Below are positions 32,603 to 44,900 of a DNA stretch of 64,000 nucleotides, piece after piece. Source of the DNA: Haematococcus lacustris (Eukaryota > Chlorophyta > Chlorophyceae > Chlamydomonadales > Haematococcaceae); NCBI GenBank assembly GCA_030144725.1, contig JASKMD010000019.1, forward strand, positions 3,160,179 to 3,224,178, read 5' to 3'. Both the position numbers and the translations under genes were made by a program. Below the pieces are notes generated by a model, which did not search any database, had not been told where the DNA came from, and was given only the letters and a program-made list of their open reading frames with translations. The number at the start of each line of letters is the position of its first letter. The stretch's first letter is position 1.

Positions 32603-33986
32603 ATGCAGTCTACGCAGATGCAGCTTCGCGTTGGCTCCGGCCCGATGGCAGTGGCAGTGGTAAGCCCCCGCGTACGATGTCGCACCATCTCCTGCTTTGG
32701 ATGACAGCCGATGCACTGCTACACACTTTATGCTGAGCGCAGAGACCTTCACGAAAACGTACCGTTTCATGCAAGGCAGCCGGCTTCTCTACCGTTGAGG
32801 TGCATGGACCTCAGCGTGAACTCTTCTGGGTGGCAACGTGTCGAGCAGCATGCTGTGCCTTGTTCCCTGTTGGGGTGCTTGCAGAAATTGAATCCATACG
32901 CTGACGAGCTGAAGCACAATGCTGCATACATTGCCCAGGCAAGCATGTGGCAACTGGCATGCCAGAGGTTCAGCCTACAACAGCTCCCCCGCCTGCTGCT
33001 GACCCCCTGGACCTTGCCCAGTACACCAACTCAAAACTTATTCAACACGGAACTCTGCTGCTCTGATACACCAGCTGCTCTGATACACCAGCTCAACACA
33101 ACTTATTCAACACGGAACAACATGTTGGGCTGTGGGTAATCACACTCAGCTACTCCAAACACATTGTAGCATCCTCGGTCGCACCCTTGATGACTGCAGC
33201 CCCCACATAGATGGCACTTTCCCAACAGACCACTGGGCACCTCATCAAAAATAACAGCGGGGTGCTTAAGGATCCATGGTCTGCATGCCAGCCAGGGTGC
33301 CGGGGACAAAGGCCTATCAGGCAGATGCTCTGATACACCAGCTTGGTGGCTGGGTGGAGGATTGCACTCTGTGTGGTCACAAGACATGATACGCTGGCCA
33401 TAGGCTCCAGCCATGGGTTAGCTGGTGCCCAAGTCTGGTTGAGTGGTTGTGGTGGCTACGATGCAGCCTGCTTGTGCTTTGCCTTCCTCACCCACCTTGC
33501 TCGTCTTGCCTGCCAGCCCGTCTCCATGCTTCCCTGCCACGAGTGGCTGCAATGCTGGCCCAGCCACCACCTCTTATGCAGCTCCGGCAGCCTAGATAGG
33601 ACACCAGGCAGCTGCCACGCAGCTCCATAGGACGGGTTGCCTTTTTGTGCAGCTTGTGCGCATGAAGTGCACACCATGACCTAGTCACAGCAGTTCTGAG
33701 CAGTGTGTGAATGTGGGGCATGGAGGTGTAGGCTGTTTGGGCACCCCCGGAGGGGCCACCTATCCTCATTAGACCTAGTGCAAGGTGCACTCCAGTGCAA
33801 GGTCAGCCCCAGCCCTGTGGTGTCATGCTGTGCCGCTGTGAAGTCAGCCCTGCCTGCCAGTGTGCCACCTGGCCTGTGCAGCGTGGCAAGGGCATCCTGG
33901 CCTCTGATGAGAGCAACGCCACCACTGGCAAGCGGTTGGATGCCGTTGGTGTTGAGAACACTGAAGACAACAGGTGCCTGCCACTG

Positions 33987-34032
<46 letters not shown>

Positions 34033-37000
34033 TACTCTGCTGACACACACCTGAAGCAATGTAACTTCTGAGCCGTGCCCTCTGAGCCACACCTGAGTCT
34101 GTGGACAGCTGCATGGACAGCTGCATGGACAGCTGTTAGCCGCTGACAGCCCAACCAGTCACACTCACAGCTCACTCGCTTGCATCTCAGAGGTGTGAGG
34201 GACAAGAATTGGAGGGCACTACACCAGCCATTTGCGCAGCCACTGGCAGCCTATTGAGCTGAGCTGAGCTGAGCTGAGCTGAGCTGGTTGGGGCCTGCAG
34301 GCGCGCCTGGAGGGAACTTCTGTACACGGCCCCTGGGCTGGGGCAGTACATCTCAGGCGCCATCATGTTTGAGGTACGGGCCCAGTGGCTGCTGCTGCCA
34401 GCAAGGAGATGAAGCTGGCTACCTAGGCCCCTCCCTTCCTATCCTCACGCATGATGACTGCATGCTGCCATGGCATGATGGGTGTCTAGTGTAATGTCAG
34501 GAGCCAAGTTGTCTTGCAGGTATAGCAAAATGTGGGTTCTGCCGTAATGGAAACGGAAATGGCCTGGACCCTCTCCTCGTCGCAGTCAGCTCACCGCTGC
34601 TCAACACAGTGTGCAAGGCCTGTCAGGGGACCCCACAGGCTGGGTCACACCAGAACCAACTGACCCGGAGCCACGGCCACTCAGCCTCAAAGGCCTTTCA
34701 CAGCCTGTACTCAACCAGCATTGCAGTAGCCACCAGTGCAGTCGGCAGCTGCCAGCAGGACACGCACTGCTCACCTCACCTGCTCGCACCACCAGTTTTG
34801 ACGCAAGGCTGTTGTTGCTGCTGTCAGCACCTTGGCTCTCAACCTTGAGCATCCATTGCAGTCGAACACACTAATTGTGAACCACTACAAAACGGTGTTT
34901 TTGTCTGTGTGGAGTTCCCATCGCATGTGTATGCCATGGCCTATACATGGCATACACATGGTCACGGTCGCCTACCACCTACATCATTACCTGACCCCTG
35001 TGACAGGGCATGCGTAGAGTTGGCATGACAATACATGCACTAAGCGTAAGCTGATGACAGCATCAAATGGGGGGGGCTTGCTGCTGCTGGGCCTTGGGTG
35101 GCTTGTCTCGCAGCCGCTTGTAGCCCAAGCCAGGGTACTCCTTGCCTTTGGCCGGCAGAGCTCCCTGCTCTGGCCAGTAGCACAGCTCCAGTGGGCGCCA
35201 CTTGGCCTCCCCAATGCGCTGCATGTTCAGCGCTGCATTGCAGTCCCTGTCTACCCACCTGCCTGGCTGGGGTGCTGGCTTGGCTTTGGCAGCCTTGCCC
35301 TGAGCCTTGCCTTTGCCCTTGGTGGGCTCAGCTGCATCTGGCTCAGCCTTGGGCTCAGCCTTGGGGGCTTGCGGGGGGGCACTACTGGGCACCACATCAT
35401 GCCCCGCACTGGCTGGTCACGCTGCTGGCTCCAGGCTGGGCGCAGCAGGCGTGGTTCCACCTGCCCTGCTGGGGGCTTCCAGCCTGCAGGCCTGGTGGCC
35501 CTGCGCTTGTTCAGCTGCCTCTCACAAGGCTGCTGGCCATTCACCGCTGAGCTGACTCGGCTAGTGCGGTGCTCATCCACTAGCACCACCCTGCCCCGCC
35601 GCTGGTCTGTCCCCCTGGTCCTGCACACCACCTTGCGGCAGGCCCGCAACACCGCATCAGCACCCCACCCACCCCCAGTGCCAATGGTAGCTGCACCAAA
35701 GAACACCACCAGCTGCTTGGCATGCCCATGGCGCTCCATGGACACCTCCGCCATGTCCTCCTCCAACTGCAATCATGCACACAAGGCAAACACATGGTGG
35801 CTGACATGGTGGCACCAGGGATGGCATGGCACAGTCCACTACTCTCACTTCATGCCCATCCCACCACCTCTCACTTCCTCACCCTCAGTCCCACCACACA
35901 CCCACCCTCACCTTCTTGAAGAACTGCTCCAGTGTCCGGTCCTGAGCTCCGTACAGCCTCAGCCGCTGCCGTTCCCACTTGGGGTCCAGGTACACCTCCC
36001 ACACCGCATCCCAGGTGGCCAGGGTGACGGTGATGTGCTTCAGGTTGGCCTCCAGGGAGGTGCCGGCTGAGCTGGCTGCTGCCAGGTGCTGGAGGTGGGG
36101 CTTGATCGGAGCCAGCCACCGCTCAGTGTCACGACGGGCGTTGTTCAAGCCACTGCCATGCTTGACCTGGCCCTTGGTCAGCTTCCACCGGCGCAGCTGG
36201 TCTGCCATCAGCTGGCCTGTCGTCCAATCTCACACCCCTGAGGCTGCGCTGACTGCCTGGGGGTGACGCCGGGGTCGATGCCCACCCCAATCTGAGTGGT
36301 TGGATTGAGCACAAACTCACGCTGCTCAGCTAGGCCCTTGCCAATGCGGGGCAGTCCCAACTCATGGGCTGCTACAGCTGCTGCACTTGGGGCTACCACT
36401 GGGCTGCTGTTGCTGCTGGAGGGGCCTGCTGCTGAGGGTGGGGCAGGAGGGGTTGGGAGGGGGCGGGTGTAGTGCACACATACACTGACGCCATCAGTCT
36501 CCACTGTCCGCTCGAACTCAAAGCCTTGGTTGGCCAGCTTGCCTGTGCTGCACCACCTGTCCCAATGGTTGCTACGGGCTGGCTCTGCGGTGAACACCTT
36601 TTCTATCTCCCTTGTGAGCCCCAGCGAGCCCAGTGGGTGGTGCTGGGTCAGGCTCAGGCTCGGGCTCTGGCTCAGGCTCAGGGTCTGGCTCAGCCTCAGG
36701 AGCCCAGTCTATATCCATTGCTGCTGGCTGAGCAGGGACACGCGTGGGGAGTGGGGGTAGGGGTGCAGCATCCAGTGCACGGGGAGGCTGCACGGCTGGA
36801 GGTGTTGGGGCGCTGGGGTACCCCGGGGTGCAGTATCCCACCAAGCATGTCAGAAAAAACAGTGCGGGGGCATACAAGGCGGTATGCGCCCCCGTGCGCA
36901 CCTGTCGGCGCTGGGTTTTCCATTCAGCCCTTCGCTCATCGCGTTGTTTGGCTGGAGGGGTGCTAGGACCTGCGCTGGCATGAACAGAAGCGAAGTGAGC

Positions 37001-40000
37001 AGCGCGGAGCTCACCCGGACTGCACAGTTGCAGCGGACCACACTGCGACTACGACGAACCTTGTTCCCGCGGGCTTTCAATCGGAAGCGGCTCTTGCTCC
37101 GCGGCACTGGGCCGCTTTCTCGGAGGCATTGCGCCTCTAGGCTCATACCTACTAACACCTGCTGAGCTCCTACTTATACCCAGGAGGCGATGTCACTCAC
37201 TCTCGCAAAGGGCACAGGGCACTCCGACCAAAGGGCAAAGGGCACTCCGACCAAAGGGCACTCCGGCCAGGACTTAATGCCGACTCAATGAACAGGACCC
37301 ACACCCTGCTGCTGTCAGCATAAGGCTGGAACTGGCCGACAAGGCTGCTCCCCTGCTGCTGCCCAGTCCCTGCCCAGTCCCCTGTGCGTCACCCTGCGCT
37401 CCTTAGCTCCTGCTGGTAACTGCCCACTCCTGGTAACTGCCCATTCTAGGTGATTGCCCATTCCTAGTGCCTGCCCTGGCCTGCCCTGGCCTCAGGAAAC
37501 GTTGTATCAGAAGGCGCAGAGCGGGCAGCAGTTCGTAGACCTGCTCCTGGCTCAGGGCATCTACCCTGGCATCAAGGTTGACACTGGGCTGCAGGTGGGA
37601 CAGCCCCCCTGGCCATCCTGCTGCCCTGCCCCTGCTGGCTGGCTGGCAGGCTGCATGCCACATGTCAGCGGGCCGCTCAGGCGGCTGGGCCACACAGCCC
37701 AAAGCATGAGAGCCAGCAATGTAGCCTGCTGGGCAAGGCCGGCAGCAAGCAGGCTGCTCTGCCTCTGCTACCACTACCCCTAATCAGCCACCCTCGTCCC
37801 CCTGGCCCCCATCCCCTGGCCCCTCTCCCCTCACCCCTCTCCCCTGACCCCTGCCGCATGCCCTAGCTCCTCCCCCAGGCACTCACCCTGCCTTGGCTCA
37901 CTCACCTCTGCAGCCGCTGCCATGGGGCCGTGGCGAGACCGCCACCCAGGGCCTGGACGGGCTGTTGGAGCGCGCCAAGGCCTACAAGAAGCAGGGTGCA
38001 CGGTGCGGGTGCAGCGACAGCTGGTGCTCACAGGGCCGGCAGGGCCCAGCAGGGGTCAGCAGAAGCTCTAGGGGCATGCAGGGGCTGTAGGCTGTGAGGT
38101 GACTGTGCTAGTGCTAAAATGTAGGCGTGGCAGCCTGGGAGGTGCCACTGCTGCCACTGTTGCTTAAGCAGATGCCGTGCTGGCTTGTGGGGAAAGCTGA
38201 CGTGCTGGTGCCAGAATGCAGGTGGGGTGGCCTGTGTGGTGCGACTGCTCCTGAGCTCAAGCAGGGGCAAGACACCCAGTGTGTGGGGACTTGTGATGAT
38301 ATCTGATGGTTTGGTGGTCTATCCCTATGATGTATGTGGTGTGAACAGGGATCGCGATTGAGCCCTGAGATGCGCGTTGCTTCTCTGCTGAAGCTCCTGC
38401 TGCCCCTGTTGCTAGTGTGTCAATCGTTAGGATAATGGTGCATGCAGGTTTGCAAAGTGGCGGGCGGTGGTCAAGATTGGGACGGACGGCTGCCCTACCA
38501 CTTCTGCCATGTATGAGAACGCCCATGGCCTCGCCCGCTATGCCCAGGTACCTGCGCTGTGCCTTGTGATCTGGTAGTGGTCCTGTTGTGGATGCTGGTA
38601 GGGATCCTGGGAATGAGCCACTGTAGGGCTGCCTCTAGGTATCTCCTCAGCTTATTGGGATCAGGGGCTGAGGCAGGGCCTGCTGGTGATGGAGCCATTG
38701 GAGGGCTGGCAGGTGCAGGGTCGGGGCGTAGCGTCAGCAGCATGCAGGCTCAGGTTCAGGCACCGGGTGTCAAGGCTTGAGGCAGTTCGAGGTGTTCCTC
38801 CAGGCACTCCCTTCCCTGCCCTCCACTCGTCCTTGTCCAATCTTCTCTGTGCGGGCACCTGCTGACTCCTCAGCCATTCCTCCTCACTCTGCTGGGCCCT
38901 GTGTTGCCTGGTGTGCGGTCGGCCGGGGTGTAGATCTGTCAGGAAGCTGGCCTGGTGCCTATTGTGGAACCGGAGGTCACACTGGGTCCGGGTGACTACA
39001 GCATTGAGGAGACTGCGTACTGGAGCGAGCGCATGTACTCCCAAGTGTTCCGCATGCTCAATGAATGTGAGGCTCAGCCACTCTCAGGCAGCCCGCATAC
39101 ATGCACTTATGCATTTGTGCATGCATGCAAACGTGGTTGCATTTATGCTTGCATGCAAGCGTGATTGCAGTGTGCCAATGTCCTTCTGCCCTGCTGTCTA
39201 TGTGACTTGACATGACTCTCATGGCATGCATAGGAGAAATTACATGCCTGGCAGTGACAGCATGGCTAGGTCATCAAAGTATACAAGCAATGTATAGCAA
39301 ATTTATAGCAATATATAGACACCAGTAATCCCTTTACGTTACGGGAAAAGTAAGATTCTTGGTTTTTCCGGAAAATACAGCTCCGAGACCACTTCGACCT
39401 CGCACTCCGAAGAGGTTGCGCTGCTCGCCACATCGGTGAGCAGGCTGTGTGCGTGGCTGTAGGATGCCGGAGACAGCATGGCTTCCGCGGAGTTTTATTG
39501 TAACCGCTGCGTAACCGCAAGTTTTACCAAAAGTGCAGGGTGTGGCCACAAAGTTGCACGTTATACACGCTTTGATGCTGCGGGCTTATCACTTGCACGT
39601 AATAGCCTCGAGCCAACCCGTAATGTAAAGGGATACCGTATAATGTCTCGGCCGGCGCTGTTCACGTCCAAATAACGACCCCGGCCTCGTCGCAAGCCGC
39701 ATAAACGACTCGGCTACGCCTCGTCGATTACTGCAACTTTCGACGAGGTCTCGGTCGTTGTTTTCCCGTAACAGCTTAGCCTCTGACATTAAACTACACT
39801 TCATAATATATATCAATATGTAATACAAACAAAGATCATATCAATACAAAGATATATAAAGCAATACTCAATAGTCAGGTGAACTGGCAGAGAACTGCAT
39901 AGCAGAGACTGCACGGCAAGGTCACTGACACCCCCACTCTCAATCACAGCGCTCAGGGTTGTCTCAATTGTAGGCCTGTATGGTCACCTATCTACCTCCT

Positions 40001-40427
40001 ACCCACCCCTCCTGCTGCCTGCCCCTCCTGCTGCTCTGCCTGCATGCCCCTCCTGCTGCGCTGCCTGCATGCCCCTCCTGCTGCCCTGCCTGCCTGCCGT
40101 GCCTACCTGTCCTGCCTGCCCTACCAATCTGCCTGTCCTGACCTGGCTCTGGTGGTGCAGATGACGTGATGCTGGAAGGGATCCTGCTGAAGCCCAACAT
40201 GATCCTTCCAGGGCTGGATGCACCCGTGGCCACACCCCAGGATGTAGCGTGAGTGAGGGAACCCTGGGCAGGGCTGCAGGACCCTGCTGCCATACCCTGA
40301 CTGGTCGTGTAACCTGCGCAAACCACACCTAGCCAGGAGCAATAATGATACCTTGCATGCCTTTGTCTCTGCGGGTGGGTGGGTGGGTGGGCGGGCGGGC
40401 GGGCGAGCGGGCGGGCGGGCGGGCGGG

Positions 40428-40488
<61 letters not shown>

Positions 40489-41683
40489 AGGCAGGCAGGC
40501 ACCTGAAGCTGCTGATGCAGGCCTGGGTTCAGCTTCCTCGTGCTCTGCAGCATACCATTGTGCTAACTGCCAGTGCCAACACATGCCAACCTCGGTGCCA
40601 TGCTGCGCGCTGCTTTGCGCATGCTCCCGCTGACTTGCCGCCTTCAAGCTGCTGTTAGCACCATGGGGTCAGGGCTGCACAGCTCGTACCTGCCTCCACC
40701 TGCCTCCATGTCTCCATGTGATCCACTTGGCCAACCTGGTTGCAGCCAGCTGCCAGCTGCTGTTTGCACCATGCTGAGCACTACAGCCCGTGACCTGCCT
40801 TCCTGCTGCTTTGCCCGGCCGCAGCCACTACACCGTGCGCACCATGCAGCGCTGCATCCCGCCCAGTGTTCCCGGGATCCATTTCCTGTCAGGCGGCATG
40901 AGTGAGGAGGAGTCCACCCTGAACCTGCAGGTCAGTCCTTTGGGGCCAGGGCCAGCAGGACATGCCAGGGGCCAGTGCCAGACCTCAATGGGCCAGGGGC
41001 TTCAGGTAGAGCAGCTGAGTGCAGGGACTCTTCACGATCAGGCAGCATACCATGAGGTTGCACATCCAGAGGGTTCCTATGCTAGCATGTATCGCCCAGC
41101 AGCTGTAGCAGGTTGGTAACTTGGCAGTGTGACCCAACAACAAGCACTCAATGTCAAACAGCGGCCTCCACATCCCCAGCTTCCTCCATCACAGCTGTGT
41201 GCCCCGCTGTCTCTGCAGGCCTTGAATGAGGCATACCCCAACTCGCCCTGGGCCTTGACGTTCAGCTATGGCCGAGCCCTACAGGTGCGCTGCCTCTCTT
41301 CACTCAGTGCATCGCCTGGGTTTACCCAATCACTTGGTCACATGACTGGGAGCATGTCTGGGTCTGGACAATCAGCTTGTCCGCACTCACGTCGCAGCCT
41401 GACTTGTGCCGTTTGGGGACCTCGCGGAAGCTAGCGTGCTGCTGCTGATGGGCGAGGGGTCTACGTCCTCTCATGGTCTCCGGCCTGCCTGCTTTCTCCG
41501 CAGGCCGCGACTCTGAAGACCTGGTCCGGCAAGCAAGAAAAGTGGGCTGAGGCGCAGACGTTGCTCACGGCCCTCGCCAAGGCCAACAGCGAGGCGCAGC
41601 GGGGGGTGTACAAGGGGCCGCACCCGGCTCCTGGTGGCGGCCGCATCCTACAGGCATTGCGCCTGGGTGGTGCCGGCAAGTGA
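32603..41683 (+). CDS. FBA: Class I fructose-bisphosphate aldolase
   Basis: Twelve exons: 32603-32659, 32885-32938, 33882-33973, 34301-34373, 37496-37594, 37914-38002, 38448-38547, 38934-39066, 40161-40248, 40825-40930, 41219-41284 and 41504-41683; phase closes to 378 residues. Reaction: fructose-1,6-bisphosphate to dihydroxyacetone phosphate plus glyceraldehyde-3-phosphate, in the Calvin cycle or glycolysis. All class I active-site landmarks are present: [33 protein letters not shown], the Schiff-base lysine in LLKPNM, and FSYGRAL. The first exon [15 protein letters not shown] looks like a short plastid transit extension, so plastid location is likely but inferred. A further small exon between 32660 and 32884 is possible. 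Intron 2 has a GC donor (GCAAGC at 32939). Intron 4 (3.1 kb) contains a whole antisense Fanzor-like copy; intron 2 carries repeat R1; intron 8 carries a small MITE. Confidence 0.95.
33107..33258. repeat. Dispersed repeat R1, copy 2
   Basis: Same orientation as copy 1, with only scattered differences; located in aldolase intron 2. An extra 20-bp piece of its left end (CTTATTCAACACGGAAC) lies at about 33037. Confidence 0.8.
33987..34031. repeat. (CTG)n microsatellite
   Basis: About 15 uninterrupted CTG units in aldolase intron 3. Confidence 0.9.
35063..37129 (-). pseudogene. Fanzor-like copy C inside aldolase intron 4
   Basis: Exon one (37129-37060) reads [19 protein letters not shown]; an in-phase acceptor before [18 protein letters not shown] starts the body. 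Then an acidic PEPEPEP stretch, [37 protein letters not shown], RuvC-I-like IGVGIDPGV (Asp codon 36276-36274), the W-rich helices to EQFFKK at 35912, a GT-AG intron, [14 protein letters not shown] (from 35766), [11 protein letters not shown] (candidate RuvC-II Glu), and [20 protein letters not shown] (RuvC-III Asp intact). Breaks: frame shift near 36600, frame shift plus an in-frame TGA just after RuvC-I (about 36230-36262), and a shift in a C-run near 35385. Compared with copy A, most of the N-terminal domain is deleted. It is antisense to the host gene. Confidence 0.8.
39329..39633. mobile_element. Small MITE-like element in aldolase intron 8
   Basis: TCCCTTTACGTTACGGG at 39329-39345 recurs inverted at 39617-39633 with one mismatch. 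The 305-bp interior is non-coding. Base composition to the right of it (to 39850) is much more AT-rich than the host introns. No clear target duplication is seen. Confidence 0.65.
40373..40500. repeat. (GGGT)n-(GGGC)n-(AGGC)n tetranucleotide tract
   Basis: A tetranucleotide array that changes unit stepwise along about 125 bp, in aldolase intron 9. Confidence 0.9.
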
Positions 41684-41901
41684 CCGGAGGCGAGTCCCAA
41701 GCTACTGTGCGGAGTGAGAACATACCACGTGTGACCCGTTGCATGTGTGAAGTGCAAGATGATTGCGTGGGGTTAAATAGTGGATGATGGCTGCGTAACC
41801 GGCCTCATGCATGCATCGCCAGACACGACAACAGATTTCAGGCACTGGGGTCACTTGCCCTCGTTTCCTACACTGGATGTGGAGTAGCAGTAGCCCCTAT
41901 C

Positions 41902-44900
41902 TTAATCCAAGCTGGTGATGCTCTCGTCTGCCTGCTTGCCGCAAGCAGCTCCGGCAGGTTGCGCTTCAGATTCTTTCGTGACGTTCGCGTCGACCAGCGC
42001 GTCCCCTGCCAGCTCCAGCGCGTCCCCCGCCAGCTTCAGCGTCGCGAGGTTCCTCGCCACCGACTCGTTAAGCCCGGACACTTCCAACGTGTCACTCCCA
42101 AGCCCGCTGACTGCAGTTATGGCCGATCCCTGCATCGGAGCCGCAGTCGAGCCTGGGGCCTCGGCTTGTTGACTGGACCGCGAAGAGCCCGCGGCCCGGC
42201 CACAAAACCACCTGCGGTACAGACAATGCAGTACATGACATGCCAGTAGGGGACGCGTCGCTCACAACTCGTCTCGGAATGCGTACCAGTAGTTCTGGTA
42301 GTACCATTCATCCACGGCCGCGGGCTGCGTGCACACGCGACACAACAGCTCCTGGTCGACCAGCGGGTGTGCGCACGTACAGCCGAGTCAATGGATGCCC
42401 TGCGTTTCACAGGTTCTGTGCTGATGCCTAGGCTCAGCTCTTGCCCGCCCACTGAGGCCTGTCAGCCTTGCATTGCGACTGCAACCCAATGGCCTCACCT
42501 CCATGATGGGCTCCAGTGCCCGGTAGGGGTTCTCACTCACGCTGCGAGTGACCTGGCCACCCACCCCTCGCCACACTCGGGCATCGTCTTCAGCCTCGCT
42601 CTGCACAACATCATGTGGGGAGTGGTGGTCGTGCAATGCTTGTAAGTTGCTCCATGCAGCTTCATCGGCATCATCGTCATCATAGATGCCGCGCCCCATC
42701 CCAACCTCGCCGCAGCACACACAGAGGGGCAGTGGAGGTGAAGGCAGCGTGCGTGCGGTATGCAAGGTAGGCTGCTTGCACCAGGGCATCGCCATTGGAA
42801 CTGTCCAAAACAGCATTGCCCTGGTCATCATTACCATGGCTCTTTGAACATCTTGATTCCAGCCATGCCTGGCCCTGACTCTTGTGTCTTTAGCAGTGCA
42901 GGTGCATCACAGCTAGGGCCCTCCCATCCCTGCCACTCCCTGCATAGACACAGCCCGGTCCCACCATGTCCCACCATGCCACACCATGTCATCCCGTGTC
43001 ACACACTACCACCCCATACAGGTTTGGCATACCTTGTTGTAGGAGGAAAAGGCCACTGGTGAGTCTGCCGCCACCAGTGCCTTCAGGCTGGGCTGCCAGC
43101 TGTCCCTGTAGGAGTTGTCATGCCTGCAGAGGTGCGTGCAGCCAACAAGGTGTGCTAGGCACGCAGGCAGGCAAGGTGACTTGAAGGCAGCTGGTGGCGA
43201 TGGCTGACCACTGCGCTGGTGCTGACCACCACCACCACCACTGCCCTGGTGCTGACCACCACCACCATTAAGCAGGTGCTGCCCCGATGGTGGGGATCAA
43301 TGGCTCGACACAGCAGGTCACATAGTGTTGACGAAGGAGTGACAAGACAGAACGGTCAGTTTCGTTATGCACGGCTATTGGGTCTTGTGAGGAGCCGCAA
43401 GACAGCATCTAGCACACTCGCGGTACAGGCTAGGCCTTCCCTTGCTTCCTCCTTCCCTACTCCCCTTCCCTCCTCCCTTCCTTCCTTCCGCCCCTCCTTC
43501 CTCCTCGCCTCCTCCCTCCCCTAATCATCACTGCTGCTGTTGTTCCACGTGCTGCTGCTGCTGCTGACACTGCCGCCGCCGCCGCCGCTGCCGCCGCTGC
43601 TGCCGCTGCTGCCGCTGCTGCCGCTGCCACCGCTGCCGCCGCTGCTGCTGCTGCTGCTGCTGCCGCTGCTGCTGCTGCCGCTTCTCCTCCTGTTCTGGCT
43701 TGACACTCACAGTCCACAGTTGAAGGCGATGACCAGGTGTGGCTTCTGAGGTGTTCCAGCGGCTGCCTGGCGCCTGCAGCCGTAGAACCCAAGGTTGCAC
43801 CAGCCCCAGGCCCGTAGAGAGCCACTAAGGCACCAGGCAGTACTTCAGGCAGCGTCCTAAACAGGCTACCTGGCAGCTGCAAAGGTTGTGAAGGAGCAGG
43901 GGAAGGGCTGTGTGGGTGTGGCAGCACAGGTCATGGCCGGCTCCTGAGACTGCTGTGCTGACTTCAACCTCCATTCACACCTGTATATGCTGTGCTGCCT
44001 CCACCGTGCACTAATAATAGCAGTATATGATACTAGGGCTAGTAAACTGGCTCATATGCATTGCAGCGTCACTTGCTCACTCGAGTTAGGGGGACATGGC
44101 AGTGCTCAAGGTCTGGGACAGCATCCAGCACCTAGAGCTGAGGCACCTATGTTACGTATTGGTATTGCAGTGTTAGTGTTGTAGTATTAGTATTAGTATT
44201 GTAGAATTAGTATTAGCATGATTTTATTACTTTTGTTTCCGTGTTTTCTAGAATACATATTGGCTACTTACATTACATCCTTGTTACCTATAGTTTACAT
44301 TGGCTACTCATGTCACTGTGATGGCTAGCCCTGTGTGGTGGCTCAGCTCACCTGATGAAGTCGTGGTAGGTGTGTAGGTGGTAGGCATAGCTGCGGGTGT
44401 ACCCTCGGTCGCTGCACTTTGGGCACATGGTCTTCACCATCAGCTGCAGAGATGCAGTGGGAGGGGCAGGGCAGCGCATGGATGAGCCTAGGAGGCAGTG
44501 AAGCAGCACTGCACTGCGAGCGAGGCTGCCACCCCTGATGCCCCATGCTGCCTGTCTATGTTCCCTGCCCCTCCCGCAGTGCCTGGAAGTATGTGCCTGC
44601 CTCAGAGGGGATGAGATGCTGAGGCTTCACTGCCACCATGTCAAGCTGCATGCAGACCTCATGCAAGTTCGCTTCCCATGCCTTCCTGTGCCCCTGCTCT
44701 TGTGCCTGTCGGCCTGCCATCACTGGCCCTACCCACCCCAACCTACTCTGGGCCTGAGCCATTCCTTTAGGCGCTCTCGTCCCCTCCCATGCCCCTGGTG
44801 GATGACTCTGCCAGGACTTGACTTGCTCCTCAAGTGACTAGGACCCCACTGGCCAACCCTTCCTGTCTTAACCTCCCCCTCGCCTCAACCTCACCTTCAC

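Noticed and set aside
43457..43927. Poly-Ala/Gln/Ser frames at 43.5 kb
   Set aside because: They come from a CTG/CCG microsatellite lying in a MYND-gene intron.
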